NCBI GenBank assembly: GCA_016783865.1
Contig: JADHVS010000023.1
Coordinates: forward strand, 1-36,645
Reading direction: 5' to 3'
DNA: 36,645 bases
DNA from: Bacteroidales bacterium
Lineage (GTDB): Bacteria > Bacteroidota > Bacteroidia > Bacteroidales > SM23-62
In this document: positions 9,958 to 17,828 of the stretch, piece by piece
Position numbering within the stretch: the first letter of the stretch is position 1
Layout of the letters: each line of letters opens with the position of its first letter
Made by a program: the position numbers and the translations under genes
The notes under the pieces: generated by a model
Databases searched by the model: none
What the model saw: only the letters and a program-made list of their open reading frames with translations
What the model was told of the DNA's origin: nothing

Positions 9958-9999
9958 TTGTCCCCCCCTTCTTCATTAAATTCAAATTAAGGGGGACAA
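9958..9999. terminator. Hairpin between convergent genes
   Basis: Stem TTGTCCCCC (9958-9966) pairs perfectly with GGGGGACAA (9991-9999) across a 24-base loop. It lies 20 bases after the ankyrin gene stop. The long loop makes it a weaker terminator candidate. Confidence 0.4.
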
Positions 10000-10045
10000 A
10001 GTTAGCATTATTATCAAAAATTACGAGATGCCGTATTTCCCCGAC

Positions 10046-10066
10046 ACCTCGTACCTCGTACCTCGC
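10046..10066. repeat. Three tandem 7-mers
   Basis: ACCTCGT, ACCTCGT, ACCTCGC in direct tandem, just after the stop of the ARPP-1-like gene. It is one of three short tandem arrays around the 10081-12071 gene group. Confidence 0.7.
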
Positions 10067-10080
10067 AACCAGTAACTTCT

Positions 10081-11013
10081 TCAGGCTTCTGAGAAGGCAG
10101 CAAGGTGTATTAATCGATCCTGGTAAGAAAGCTCAAACCCGGGAGTCCTTTCATCCATGATTCGTTTTAGTTTTCCTGCTCCAAATAACCTTTCCCCGGA
10201 AATCTTCAGATTTTTTCCAACCTCATCCAGGAATTCACCGAGTTTATAAAAAGCCTCAGCCTCTCCCAGCGGTTCAAATTTCTTTTCCTTTTCGGAATTT
10301 CCGCTGAAATAGTCGTTAACGGGGAAACTGCGCAGCGCACCATCTTTCAGTTTCGGGAAGTAAAAAGCATAAGCCTCCCTGTTTCCCAAAACATCACAAA
10401 AAACGATCTGCCTGTCAATAAAAACAGCCAGTGCATTGCTTGATTTATCCATGACCAGCTTCCTGCCGGCAAAGGTTGGTTTCTTCTCCTCATTCAGGAG
10501 CTGCTCATAATCCTCTGTCGCATTATCTGATCCTCTTTTTCTTACCTTGTCGCTGATCATATTCCACATCTTGCCCTGCACTCCTTCACCTTCAAATATA
10601 CCTGACGCCATATTTTTCAGGGAAGAGGCCTTTGCAGATCTCATTTTGAAGTCCATCGATTCGGGACTCATCTTAAAATCGGGACTGGTATAGTCCCATC
10701 TCAGTCGTTCAACACAGGATACATCCAGTTCCGTTTTGCTGTTGGGAGCGATAAGGCAAGAGGTGTTGACCACCCGGTTCTGCTTGGCTCCCTTGAGGAT
10801 ATCCATGTCTGTAAGCAGAAGAAAATCAGTTGTTTTATTAAAAGCAACCAGCTTGCTCACTACACCTTCTTCCTGCGATTCCTTAATGATCAGGTCTCCT
10901 TTATCGAGAGCCGGTCCGGCCGGTTTAAAGCCAGATCCGTCATATTCCAGGGTACCGAACTGTACCAGTCCGATATTGCCAATGTTTTGAAGATTTTTTG
11001 TCAGTGTTTTCAT
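10081..11013 (-). CDS. ARPP-1/DUF6569-like protein
   Basis: A 310-residue soluble protein with no signal peptide or membrane segment. Residues 20-110 match my recollection of the ARPP-1 (DUF6569) domain: DGSGFKP, a KLVAFNKTTDFLLLTDMDIL strand pair, GAKQNRVVNTS at 75-85, and DVSCVERLRWDY at 97-108. The name refers to genomic association with ADP-ribosylglycohydrolases and phosphatases; no biochemical activity is known to me. The C-terminal half is not recognised. It is divergent from the WYL-type regulator gene at 11239 and shares its control region, which suggests a regulator-target pair. Confidence 0.6.
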   Translation of the reverse strand: MKTLTKNLQNIGNIGLVQFGTLEYDGSGFKPAGPALDKGDLIIKESQEEGVVSKLVAFNKTTDFLLLTDMDILKGAKQNRVVNTSCLIAPNSKTELDVSCVERLRWDYTSPDFKMSPESMDFKMRSAKASSLKNMASGIFEGEGVQGKMWNMISDKVRKRGSDNATEDYEQLLNEEKKPTFAGRKLVMDKSSNALAVFIDRQIVFCDVLGNREAYAFYFPKLKDGALRSFPVNDYFSGNSEKEKKFEPLGEAEAFYKLGEFLDEVGKNLKISGERLFGAGKLKRIMDERTPGFELSYQDRLIHLAAFSEA

Positions 11014-11100
11014 TGTATTAATTTTTAATTGTTAATAATCAAAATTCATATTACCCTATCTCCTGCTTGTACCCAGCTTCCTGCTTTTATTTCACTTGCA

Positions 11101-11121
11101 GACTGCCGACTGCCGACTGGC
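11101..11121. repeat. Three tandem 7-mers
   Basis: GACTGCC, GACTGCC, GACTGGC in direct tandem within the divergent intergenic region between the ARPP-1-like gene and the short WYL-type gene. The unit length and copy number are the same as in the array at 10046-10066, but the sequence differs. Confidence 0.7.
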
Positions 11122-11203
11122 AGACTCTTTCCTTGCCCCCTCTTAATTCTGCCCCTCCATCTGAGATTAATTGTAAATTCTTTGGTAAATTTAGGAGGGC
11201 AGA

Positions 11204-11220
11204 ATGCAGTGTATTTGCAA
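11204..11220. promoter_or_regulatory. Candidate operator, copy A
   Basis: ATGCAGTGTATTTGCAA lies 18 bases before the ATG at 11239. The same 17-bp motif with two changes occurs at 18934-18950 upstream of the paralogous WYL regulator. This copy is an imperfect inverted repeat (TGCA-N7-TGCA). Its position next to the start codon suits repression. Confidence 0.55.
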
Positions 11221-11238
11221 TGAGAAAAAAATAATTCA

Positions 11239-11868
11239 ATGCCTGCCAATTTAAATGCACTCATACGGTACAAAACCATCGACCTTTGCCTGTCGAACCG
11301 ACACCGGCAATGGACCATCAAGGATCTCATGGTGGCCTGCTCGGAAGCACTCACCGAGAACAGGGGAGTGGATACGGGTGTTTCAGAGCGAACCCTCCGG
11401 GATGATATTCGTGTGATGCGAAGCAATATTCTTGGTTTTAATGCACCCATAAAGCAGAGGAGCGGGCTCTATTTCTATTCCGATCCTTCATTCTCAATCT
11501 TCCAGGCCAGTGCAGTAAAAAAGAAACTACTTAAAAGGATACTGGCATTTTTATTGGAGATAAGGGTGGAGATGGACCATCCCGAGCTGGAGATCATGAT
11601 TGGCAAACTCGCCGAAATCATTCCTGTGGATGGTGATATGGCAGAACCTGCGCCTGAATCGCTGGAAATGGAAGAAAAGAAAGTGGACAAAGTAATTTTA
11701 GAGAGGATGGCAGGAGAGGAGCCACCGGATTATTCTGGTGCAATGTATTATATCCCCTCAGCGCCAGAAAAATTACATGCAAGCAAAAAGGTATCCATTC
11801 CTTCAATGAAGAAAACAAGGAAAATAAAATATACCTTCAGCTGGCGGGATATGCTTGATCTAATATAG
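11239..11868 (+). CDS. WYL-type regulator N-terminal homologue lacking the WYL domain
   Basis: A 209-residue protein. Residues 1-90 align with the N-terminus of the full WYL regulator at 19003: both have ALIRYxxIxxCL, a winged-helix segment with RTLRDDIRVMR versus RTIQEDLRSMR, and GFNAPIK versus GYIAPIK. The remaining ~120 residues are predicted helical with a charged tail (KKTRKIKYTFSWRDMLDLI) and do not contain a WYL domain. It is probably a DNA-binding regulator that has lost, or never had, the ligand-sensing part. The ARPP-1-like gene is divergent from it; the small basic protein gene follows after 11 bases. Confidence 0.7.
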   Translation: MPANLNALIRYKTIDLCLSNRHRQWTIKDLMVACSEALTENRGVDTGVSERTLRDDIRVMRSNILGFNAPIKQRSGLYFYSDPSFSIFQASAVKKKLLKRILAFLLEIRVEMDHPELEIMIGKLAEIIPVDGDMAEPAPESLEMEEKKVDKVILERMAGEEPPDYSGAMYYIPSAPEKLHASKKVSIPSMKKTRKIKYTFSWRDMLDLI

Positions 11869-11879
11869 AAAAAGGTTAT

Positions 11880-12071
11880 ATGCCTTCGGGAAAAAAGAAA
11901 ATAAAGAAAGTCAGGCTGACCAAAGAAGATAAAGAAAAGGCCAGGAAATCGGCTGCCAGAAAAGCACTTGTGGAGACCGGCCAGCACTCAATTCCTACCC
12001 ATAAGATTCACAAGAACAAAAAGAAGTACGAAAGGAAACGGGATAAACAAATCCCGGAGGATGATGAGTAG
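11880..12071 (+). CDS. Small highly basic protein
   Basis: A 63-residue, lysine-rich protein (KKKIKKVRLTKEDKEKARKS at the N-terminus) with an acidic C-terminal tail (PEDDE). A purine-rich AAAAAGG lies just before the ATG, and the gene starts 11 bases after the short WYL-type gene, so the two are likely co-transcribed. The composition suggests nucleic-acid binding, but no family is recognised. Confidence 0.5.
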   Translation: MPSGKKKIKKVRLTKEDKEKARKSAARKALVETGQHSIPTHKIHKNKKKYERKRDKQIPEDDE

Positions 12072-12072
12072 G

Positions 12073-12112
12073 AGTCTTCGAGTCTACAAGTCTTCGAGTC
12101 TACAAGTCCACA
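12073..12112. repeat. Short tandem array of 8-mers
   Basis: Five 8-base units AGTCTTCG, AGTCTACA, AGTCTTCG, AGTCTACA, AGTCCACA in tandem, which also reads as a 16-bp repeat in two exact copies (12073-12088 and 12089-12104). It starts right after the stop codon of the small basic protein gene. Units are too short and unspaced for a CRISPR. Confidence 0.75.
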
Positions 12113-12123
12113 AGTGAAGAAGA

Positions 12124-12303
12124 TTAGCTGTTAAGCCAGGAGTAACTGGTGATCTTGATATCTGTCTGGGTGTTCTTTACCTTCCAGCTTCCATAAAACG
12201 CTCCTCCAAATCTTACTCCAGCCATGTAAAGCCAATGGCATCTGAAGCCAGCTTCTTTCAGATGGGTGAATTTGTAGATCTTTTTGCGTTTTCGATTTGA
12301 CAT
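12124..12303 (-). CDS. Small hypothetical protein, 59 residues
   Basis: ATG at 12301-12303 to TAA at 12124-12126 encodes 59 residues beginning MSNRKRKKIYKFTH, rich in basic and aromatic residues, ending SYSWLNS. It lies 35 bases downstream of the TlpA-like gene on the same strand. It is preferred over the longer overlapping frame at 12131-12370, which starts inside the TlpA-like gene and has a random-looking composition. No family is recognised. Confidence 0.4.
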   Translation of the reverse strand: MSNRKRKKIYKFTHLKEAGFRCHWLYMAGVRFGGAFYGSWKVKNTQTDIKITSYSWLNS

Positions 12304-12338
12304 CCGGGACGATTAAACAATAAGCAAAAAAATAATTA

Positions 12339-13727
12339 TTACAGGCTGCTAACTTCCCTTTGAAATTCATATAAAGTAACCGGTTTTGCCAGGATTTTCA
12401 GGTTCCTGTCGAGGATGAACATCGTTGGGGTAGCGTACAGGTTATAATCGATGGCTACCTTGCCGCTCCATCCACCATTCTCGTTGCAGTTTATCCAGGG
12501 CAGTTCGTATTCTGCCAGCTTATTCCGCCATTCGGAAGTGCTGGTATCAATGGAAATGGCAAGTACCTCCATGTCGACATCCCTGTTTTCTTCATACCAT
12601 TTCTTCAGCCTGGGGATCATGTAATTGCAATGCGGACAAGTGGTGGCCCAGAACATAACCAGGACATACTGATGGTTTATTTCAGACAGGACAATTATTT
12701 CACCGCCATCATTTTCGATAATAATATCCGGTGCAATATTCCCGAGAGCCATCTTCTTATAGGCCGCCAGTCTTTTTTTCAGCATATCCTTGTTTTCTGC
12801 CTCACAGCTTTCATCCAGGTAGTTTTCAGAAATGTGGTTCAAAACCTTTTCGAACTTGAATTGTTCGAATCCTTTCACCAGGTATTCCAGGACAAATGCC
12901 TGCACATCGGGATGAGGTACGATATTCGGGAAAATCTGGTCGACCGCTTCGATAAACAGGTCTTCCTGTTCTGTTTGGGTGAGTCTGGGATTTCTGTATA
13001 AAGACAGGTACCGGATGATCTTGTCAGCATACATGTTACTGTTCAGCAGCGAAGGATCCGAAAAATCGAGCTCATCGAAATAATGTTCCCTGATGTACAC
13101 GACTCTTTCCATCTCCGTTTTGGTGCCATCGAGGAATGGGGACCAGTGCATTTTGATCACGCCGGAGGCGAATGATTCCGGATTTTTCCCTGACAAATCC
13201 TCAATGAGCTGTAACTGATCATGTTGCAGATTGTGAAATTCGTCCAGCAATTGATCATAAAAATCAGTATTCCGGGGGTAGGTGGTCAGGAGTGGATAAA
13301 CCATGTGTTTTCGGTCTTCCAGGTCATTGAATGAAGTTAGAAACTGGTAGTACAGTTTATTTTCTTCAGATTCATAGACCTTAATACTGTCGACCGGATA
13401 ATAAAAATCGGTGCTGATGCTAATGTTTTCCTTATTGAAAAGGATGTCGAGTGATTGGGGCGGGCCACCCTGGAATTCGGCACGTTTCGTTTTACCCAGG
13501 ATAAGGCGGTACATTCCAACAGGTGTATTTTCAGGCAATATAAATCCGAATTTCTCACCGGGAGACCTGATGCTGTCGACAGTCAGGACCTTATCCCCGT
13601 GAATCCGGGTAAGAATGATCTTTTCATTTGGGAAATTGGAAATTTCAATGGTTACCTTATAGGATTGGGAAAAACAGTGTAATGAAAGGCTTATAAACAA
13701 AATGACGGCGAACAGTCTGAAATTCAT
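12339..13727 (-). CDS. TlpA-like thioredoxin-fold protein with DUF4369-like N-terminus
   Basis: A 462-residue exported protein: a signal peptide (ending LSLHCFSQ), a beta-rich N-terminal domain of the DUF4369 type, a helical middle, and a C-terminal thioredoxin-like domain from about residue 330. The active site is CPHC at residues 364-367, and the cis-proline loop is YATPTMF near 434. Such proteins act as periplasmic thiol-disulfide oxidoreductases, often reductive, for cytochrome c or cell-envelope proteins. The substrate cannot be told from the sequence. The gene stands alone upstream and may continue into the 59-residue ORF at 12124. Confidence 0.85.
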   Translation of the reverse strand: MNFRLFAVILFISLSLHCFSQSYKVTIEISNFPNEKIILTRIHGDKVLTVDSIRSPGEKFGFILPENTPVGMYRLILGKTKRAEFQGGPPQSLDILFNKENISISTDFYYPVDSIKVYESEENKLYYQFLTSFNDLEDRKHMVYPLLTTYPRNTDFYDQLLDEFHNLQHDQLQLIEDLSGKNPESFASGVIKMHWSPFLDGTKTEMERVVYIREHYFDELDFSDPSLLNSNMYADKIIRYLSLYRNPRLTQTEQEDLFIEAVDQIFPNIVPHPDVQAFVLEYLVKGFEQFKFEKVLNHISENYLDESCEAENKDMLKKRLAAYKKMALGNIAPDIIIENDGGEIIVLSEINHQYVLVMFWATTCPHCNYMIPRLKKWYEENRDVDMEVLAISIDTSTSEWRNKLAEYELPWINCNENGGWSGKVAIDYNLYATPTMFILDRNLKILAKPVTLYEFQREVSSL

Positions 13728-13858
13728 ATATACTCCTTGTTAAATATCTTCTGTAAAAGTAACAAAAGGATGTAAATTATTTCAACCTGAGTCTTATCCC
13801 AAAAATTAGCAGATCTTCCCTTTTTTCCAGTCAGACTGGCAATAATTCGGTTTTAGAA

Positions 13859-14749
13859 TTGATTTTTGTAAATTGCATAAAATATATCCCACTGTTGAAC
13901 AATGGTAAAAGCTATATATTGAGCTCACTAAAGCTCGAATTGGGCCGGTTGTTAATTATGAGCTTTGGTGTTTTTCTGTTTATCCTGTTTTTTCAGCCCT
14001 TCCCGCTGGAAATGCTTGATTACAACAACCGCCTGTTATTTGTGACCGGATTTGGGGCGATTACGTTTCTGGTCACCTTTATTATTCTTATCCTTGTTCC
14101 ATTACTCCTTCCGAAATTGTTTGCAATTACCGACTGGGAATTTGGCCCGCCCCTGGGTCTGAGCTTATTGTTCATGGTTTTTACTTCAGCCTCTTTTGCA
14201 TTTTATATCCGTTACGTGGGAAAGGTAAACATGTCGCTTTATATCATATTCAAAGTAGCCCTGGTAAACCTGCTCCCGTTGGTCACCCTGATCATTCTCT
14301 ACAGGTATAAATCATTAAAACATGCCGTTGGCATTTTCCAGGAACAGAACAAAGAGTACCTGGCAAAAATTGAGGGATATGAAAACAACTGGGGTGAAAA
14401 TGAGATAGATATTTTATCTGAAAACAAATCCGACAAGCTGAATTTAAAATATAAAGACATTGTTTATATAAAATCGGCCGATAACTATATAGAAATTTGT
14501 TACATGGGAAATGGTGTAGTTGAAAAGAAGCTTTTGAGGAGTACCCTGAGAAATATAGAGTCACAATTGGTTCACCAACGGAATTTTCTTCGTTGTCACC
14601 GCACCAGCATTGTGAACATGATATATTTAGATAAACTGGTCAGAAGCTATGGTTCCTACAGTTTAAAATTAAATTGTTGCGACGACACTGTTCCCGTATC
14701 CAGGCAATACCTGATGCAGGTTAAGGTAGCCATTACCGACTTTGAATAA
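13859..14749 (+). CDS. Membrane-anchored LytTR-domain transcriptional regulator (second copy)
   Basis: Up to 296 residues from a TTG at 13859; the first ATG in frame is at 13958, so the start is uncertain. Four membrane helices occupy residues ~30-150, followed by a short coiled linker and a C-terminal LytTR domain with the hallmarks IKSADNYIEICY, LRCHRTSIVNMIYLDKL and PVSRQYLMQV. Same architecture as the gene at 2609 but clearly divergent in sequence. Direct repeats with LytTR spacing start two bases after its stop codon and precede the methyltransferase gene, the likely target. Confidence 0.8.
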   Translation: MIFVNCIKYIPLLNNGKSYILSSLKLELGRLLIMSFGVFLFILFFQPFPLEMLDYNNRLLFVTGFGAITFLVTFIILILVPLLLPKLFAITDWEFGPPLGLSLLFMVFTSASFAFYIRYVGKVNMSLYIIFKVALVNLLPLVTLIILYRYKSLKHAVGIFQEQNKEYLAKIEGYENNWGENEIDILSENKSDKLNLKYKDIVYIKSADNYIEICYMGNGVVEKKLLRSTLRNIESQLVHQRNFLRCHRTSIVNMIYLDKLVRSYGSYSLKLNCCDDTVPVSRQYLMQVKVAITDFE

Positions 14750-14750
14750 G

Positions 14751-14785
14751 TGTGTCATTCACCACTGATTTTGTGTCATTCGCCA
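14751..14785 (+). promoter_or_regulatory. Tandem direct repeats, candidate LytTR binding site
   Basis: TGTGTCATTCACCA at 14751-14764 and TGTGTCATTCGCCA at 14772-14785 match at 13 of 14 positions with a 21-bp period, the geometry known for LytTR-domain sites. It lies between the second LytTR gene and the methyltransferase gene, ending 109 bases before the ATG at 14895. Confidence 0.6.
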
Positions 14786-14894
14786 CAATTTGTTCTATTT
14801 CGTCCCTTAATCAAGGTATTACATCCCTTTAATTTTACCTATCTGTTCATTCGGATTAACATTGAAGATTAATTTAATATTACATTCGATCATT

Positions 14895-15704
14895 ATGGGA
14901 AACTTTGTAGATAATTATTGCGAAATGCCGGCTGTAATACGCAGGCCTATGTGGCGTATATGGCATAAAATGGTGAACCGTTTCGATAAAGACAGTACCG
15001 TAAACTTTATGAATTACGGATTTGCAGGACTGAATGGTGATGAGATGATTAAGCTGGAAAAAGAAGATGAGTACAACAGGTATTGTATCCAACTTTATGA
15101 TCATGTAGTGAATTCTGTTGAGCTGGAGAATAAGAAGGTGGTGGAAGTTGGTTCCGGAAGGGGAGGTGGCGCGGATTATATTTCCCGTTATTATAAGCCA
15201 AAAGAATATACTGGTATAGATATATCATCCGCAGTAATAGATTTTTGTAACCGTTTTTATGATGTCCCCGGTTTAAAATTTGTTGAAGGCAGGGCTGAGA
15301 AGATTCCGGTCGAAGCGGAGACGGTTGATGCCGTGGTAAATGTTGAGTCATCACGCTGTTATAGCAGTCTGGATACATTTTTCAATGAGGCACACCGGAT
15401 CCTGAATCCGGGAGGTCATTTTTTGTTTGCCGATGTCATTGATAAAGGCAGATTGGAAGAAATTCGTCAAAAGCTGCAGAACTGTGGATTTAAAATTAAA
15501 AGGGAGACAGAGATTACAAAAAATGTGGCGAAGGGTCTTGAAATGGATTCAGATCGCAGAGAGGGAATGATACAGAATAAGATCCCTGGATGGTTGAAAA
15601 GCATTTTTGCGAAATTTGCGGCCACCGAGGGCACAGACCGGTTCGATTCTTTCAGAAATGGCAAATTTCAATATTGGAGTTTTGTATTAGCCAAAGTCAA
15701 TTGA
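14895..15704 (+). CDS. SAM-dependent methyltransferase
   Basis: The ATG at 14895 (MGNFVDNYC) is preferred over the TTG at 14862; the product is 269 residues. Motif I, VVEVGSGRGGG, is near residues 82-92, followed by YTGIDIS (motif II acidic residue) and a late ILNPGGHFLFAD (motif III). The overall layout resembles the class I methyltransferases that act on lipid or polyketide hydroxyls, such as the phthiotriol dimycocerosate methyltransferase family. It is followed on the same strand by a broken fatty acid desaturase, consistent with a role in lipid modification. Direct repeats upstream suggest control by the adjacent LytTR regulator. Confidence 0.8.
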   Translation: MGNFVDNYCEMPAVIRRPMWRIWHKMVNRFDKDSTVNFMNYGFAGLNGDEMIKLEKEDEYNRYCIQLYDHVVNSVELENKKVVEVGSGRGGGADYISRYYKPKEYTGIDISSAVIDFCNRFYDVPGLKFVEGRAEKIPVEAETVDAVVNVESSRCYSSLDTFFNEAHRILNPGGHFLFADVIDKGRLEEIRQKLQNCGFKIKRETEITKNVAKGLEMDSDRREGMIQNKIPGWLKSIFAKFAATEGTDRFDSFRNGKFQYWSFVLAKVN

Positions 15705-15792
15705 CCGGCAATTTATTTTCCAACTGAACTTTCCTGGCTTTAACTTGTTTATATATACAGGCTTAACTGTATAATACAGGTATTTGAATATC

Positions 15793-16376
15793 ATGGTAAC
15801 GACTAAAATAGTATTCCCTTCGAATGACCGGCAGGAGTTTATGATGGAATTGAGGGAAAAGGTAGCAACCTATTTCGAGACCAATAATCTTTCGAAACAT
15901 GGGAACGGGAACATTGTAATTAAAACTGTTTTCATGCTTCTGCTCTTTCTTGCTCCTTACGTTTTAGTTCTTTCTGGATTAATAAGTTCGTTTGCAGGTG
16001 TGCTCATTTGCTGGATCGTAATAGGTATTGGTGTATCCTGACCACTGTTTTTCAGACGGCTCATGTTGTGCCTACATCGGAGTATCCTTTGCCTGATGAG
16101 AATGGTTCCATGGAGAATAACTGGGCGGTGCATCAGTTATTGACCACATCAGATTTCTCACCTAAAAACAGGGTCTTATCCTGGTTTATTGGAGGTTTAA
16201 ACTACCAGATTGAGCATCATCTCTTCCCGAATATCAGTCATGTTCATTATCGCAGAATATCCCCACTGGTAAAGGCGATGGCAGATAAATATGGATTGCC
16301 CTATCATGTTCAGCCCGGATTCGTAAGGGCTGTCTTTGAGCATGGACGGATGTTGAAAAAGCTGGGCAGGAATTAA
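15793..16376 (+). pseudogene. Acyl-lipid/acyl-CoA desaturase with internal deletion
   Basis: The N-terminal piece starts at ATG 15793 (MVTTKIVFP) and reads to a TGA at 16039; it matches the start of a Bacteroidota fatty acid desaturase including the first membrane helices ([16 protein letters not shown]). A second frame takes over near 16032-16041 with [18 protein letters not shown] and runs to 16376, including the last histidine box QIEHHLF. The middle of the protein, with the first two histidine boxes (HDxNH and HNxxHH types) and roughly 160-170 residues expected from the family, is absent. The iron site cannot form, so the gene is non-functional unless the join is an assembly artefact. Confidence 0.8.
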
Positions 16377-16382
16377 GCCAGC

Positions 16383-16835
16383 TTATTTGGATAGTTTAAC
16401 CTGGACAGCAGAAGGTCCTTTTGGTCCTTTTTCCAGGGTAAAAGTAACCTTATCACCTTCCCGGATATCATCCAGAAAGTTATTCATGTGAACAAAGATA
16501 CTTTCCTTGTATTGTGAATCCCGAATGAATCCAAAGCCTTTCGAATCATTAAAGAAGGTCAATACACCTGTTCTTTCATTACTGCCATTATAATCAGAAT
16601 CACGGGCAGGGATGCTGACTTCAATATCTTCTGCTTTGATCTTATCTTTTTTTGCGGGATCGGGTGGGCTGGAGGATATATTACCATATTCATCGACATA
16701 GGCGATCATGTCATCCATGCTTCCTTTTGATTCACTATCTTTCCTGGCCAATCTTTTTTGTTCCTTTTCTTTCCTTTTTTTCTCTTTTTTCTTTCTGACT
16801 TCTTTCTTATTGAACGTTTCCTGTGATCTGCCCAT
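16383..16835 (-). CDS. Cold-shock-domain protein with basic N-terminal extension
   Basis: A 150-residue protein. Residues 1-35 are a highly charged lysine/arginine/glutamate stretch likely to form a helix; residues ~88-150 are a cold-shock domain with RNP1-like KGFGFI at 99-104 and RNP2-like SIFVH at 112-116. Cold-shock domains bind single-stranded RNA/DNA and act as RNA chaperones. The extended N-terminus is seen in Bacteroidota CSD proteins. It is the last gene of a leftward cluster with a sigma factor, a CspA-like protein and an RRM protein. Confidence 0.85.
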   Translation of the reverse strand: MGRSQETFNKKEVRKKKEKKRKEKEQKRLARKDSESKGSMDDMIAYVDEYGNISSSPPDPAKKDKIKAEDIEVSIPARDSDYNGSNERTGVLTFFNDSKGFGFIRDSQYKESIFVHMNNFLDDIREGDKVTFTLEKGPKGPSAVQVKLSK

Positions 16836-16873
16836 AGATTACTTTATATTTTTTTGGTTTTAGGTTTATTCTG

Positions 16874-17740
16874 TTATTGTTCTAAGAAAGCATAGTTCCC
16901 TTTCAGCAGGGTTTTCAGTTTATACAGTCCGTTGGTTCTGATTTGCCTGATGCGTTCGGACGACATGTCATATTTTACTGCTATATCGTTCAGCGTGTGC
17001 ATTGGTGATCCAAAAAGGCCAAACGACATTGTTATGACAGCTGCTTCTCTGTTAGTTAGTTTGCTCAGGGCCCGGTTGATGTTAGTAACGAGAGAATCTT
17101 TCATTGATCCGTTATCCGGAGATGGGAAACTTCCCGTTTGTATAACGTCATACAGGCTGAATTCACTATCGTTATCCTGCGACAGTGGCATATCGAATGA
17201 TACCTGGCGCTTTTTAATTTTATTTGCGATGTTTACTTCTTCACCGCTTAATTCAAGGTGTTCTGCGATTTCAGCATCGGTTGGATCCCGTTCAAATTCC
17301 TGTTCAAGGTAGGGGATTGCATTTTTAATTTTATTGATAGAAGAGATTCTGTTCAGGGGCAACCGCACGATCCGTGTATCATTGGCTATAGCCTGGATGA
17401 TTGACTGGCGGATCCACCAAACAGCATATGAAATAAATTTAAATCCTCTCGTTTCATCAAATCTTTTTGCGGCTTTCACCAGCCCGAAGTTCCCTTCATT
17501 AATAAGGTCTGGAAACGACAGTCCCATGTTCTGGTATTGTTTAGCAACTGATACCACAAAACGAAGGTTTGCCAGAACCAGTTTTTCGAGGGCCTCGCCA
17601 TCACCACTTTTTATCCGCACGGCCAGTTCAACCTCCTCTTCGGCAGTGATCATTGGATATTTATTGATTTCCTGGAAGTACCGATTGATTGATTCATCGG
17701 TCCGCTGGGTTATTTGTCTTGTGATGGTTAATTGCCGCAT
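16874..17740 (-). CDS. Divergent RpoD-like sigma-70 factor
   Basis: A 288-residue sigma factor of the short Bacteroidota type without region 1.1. Region 2 is well conserved (NLRFVVSVAKQYQ, PDLINEGNFGLVKAAKRFDETRGFKFISYAVWWIRQSI), region 3 begins at LPLNRISSINKI, and region 4 contains the HTH HTLNDIAVKYDMSSERIRQI. Compared from memory with the Bacteroides primary sigma factor, regions 3 and 4 are markedly divergent, including the end of the recognition region (RTNGLYKLKTLL), so this is more likely an alternative or secondary factor. A terminator-like hairpin separates it from the upstream csp/RRM genes. Confidence 0.75.
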   Translation of the reverse strand: MRQLTITRQITQRTDESINRYFQEINKYPMITAEEEVELAVRIKSGDGEALEKLVLANLRFVVSVAKQYQNMGLSFPDLINEGNFGLVKAAKRFDETRGFKFISYAVWWIRQSIIQAIANDTRIVRLPLNRISSINKIKNAIPYLEQEFERDPTDAEIAEHLELSGEEVNIANKIKKRQVSFDMPLSQDNDSEFSLYDVIQTGSFPSPDNGSMKDSLVTNINRALSKLTNREAAVITMSFGLFGSPMHTLNDIAVKYDMSSERIRQIRTNGLYKLKTLLKGNYAFLEQ

Positions 17741-17754
17741 ATTTAGAGAAATAA

Positions 17755-17789
17755 ATACCCGTTCAGGTTCATTGAACTCGAACGGGTAT
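17755..17789 (-). terminator. Hairpin terminator after the cspA-like gene
   Basis: Perfect 10-bp arms ATACCCGTTC (17755-17764) and GAACGGGTAT (17780-17789), with an inner GTTC-ATT-GAAC stem. On the minus strand the stem is followed by TTATTTCTCT. It lies between the cspA-like stop and the sigma-factor start, so it would stop or attenuate transcription coming from the cold-shock genes into the sigma gene. Confidence 0.65.
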
Positions 17790-17828
17790 CTTTAGGATTC
17801 TGATTTTGATTAATTCAAATCAGATGAT

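Noticed and set aside
12073..12112. Possible CRISPR array
   Set aside because: Units are 8 or 16 bases without spacers and there are no cas genes; it is a simple tandem repeat.
12131..12370. 79-residue frame overlapping the TlpA-like gene end
   Set aside because: It starts inside the TlpA-like coding end and has a random-looking sequence; the 59-residue frame in the same region is more protein-like.
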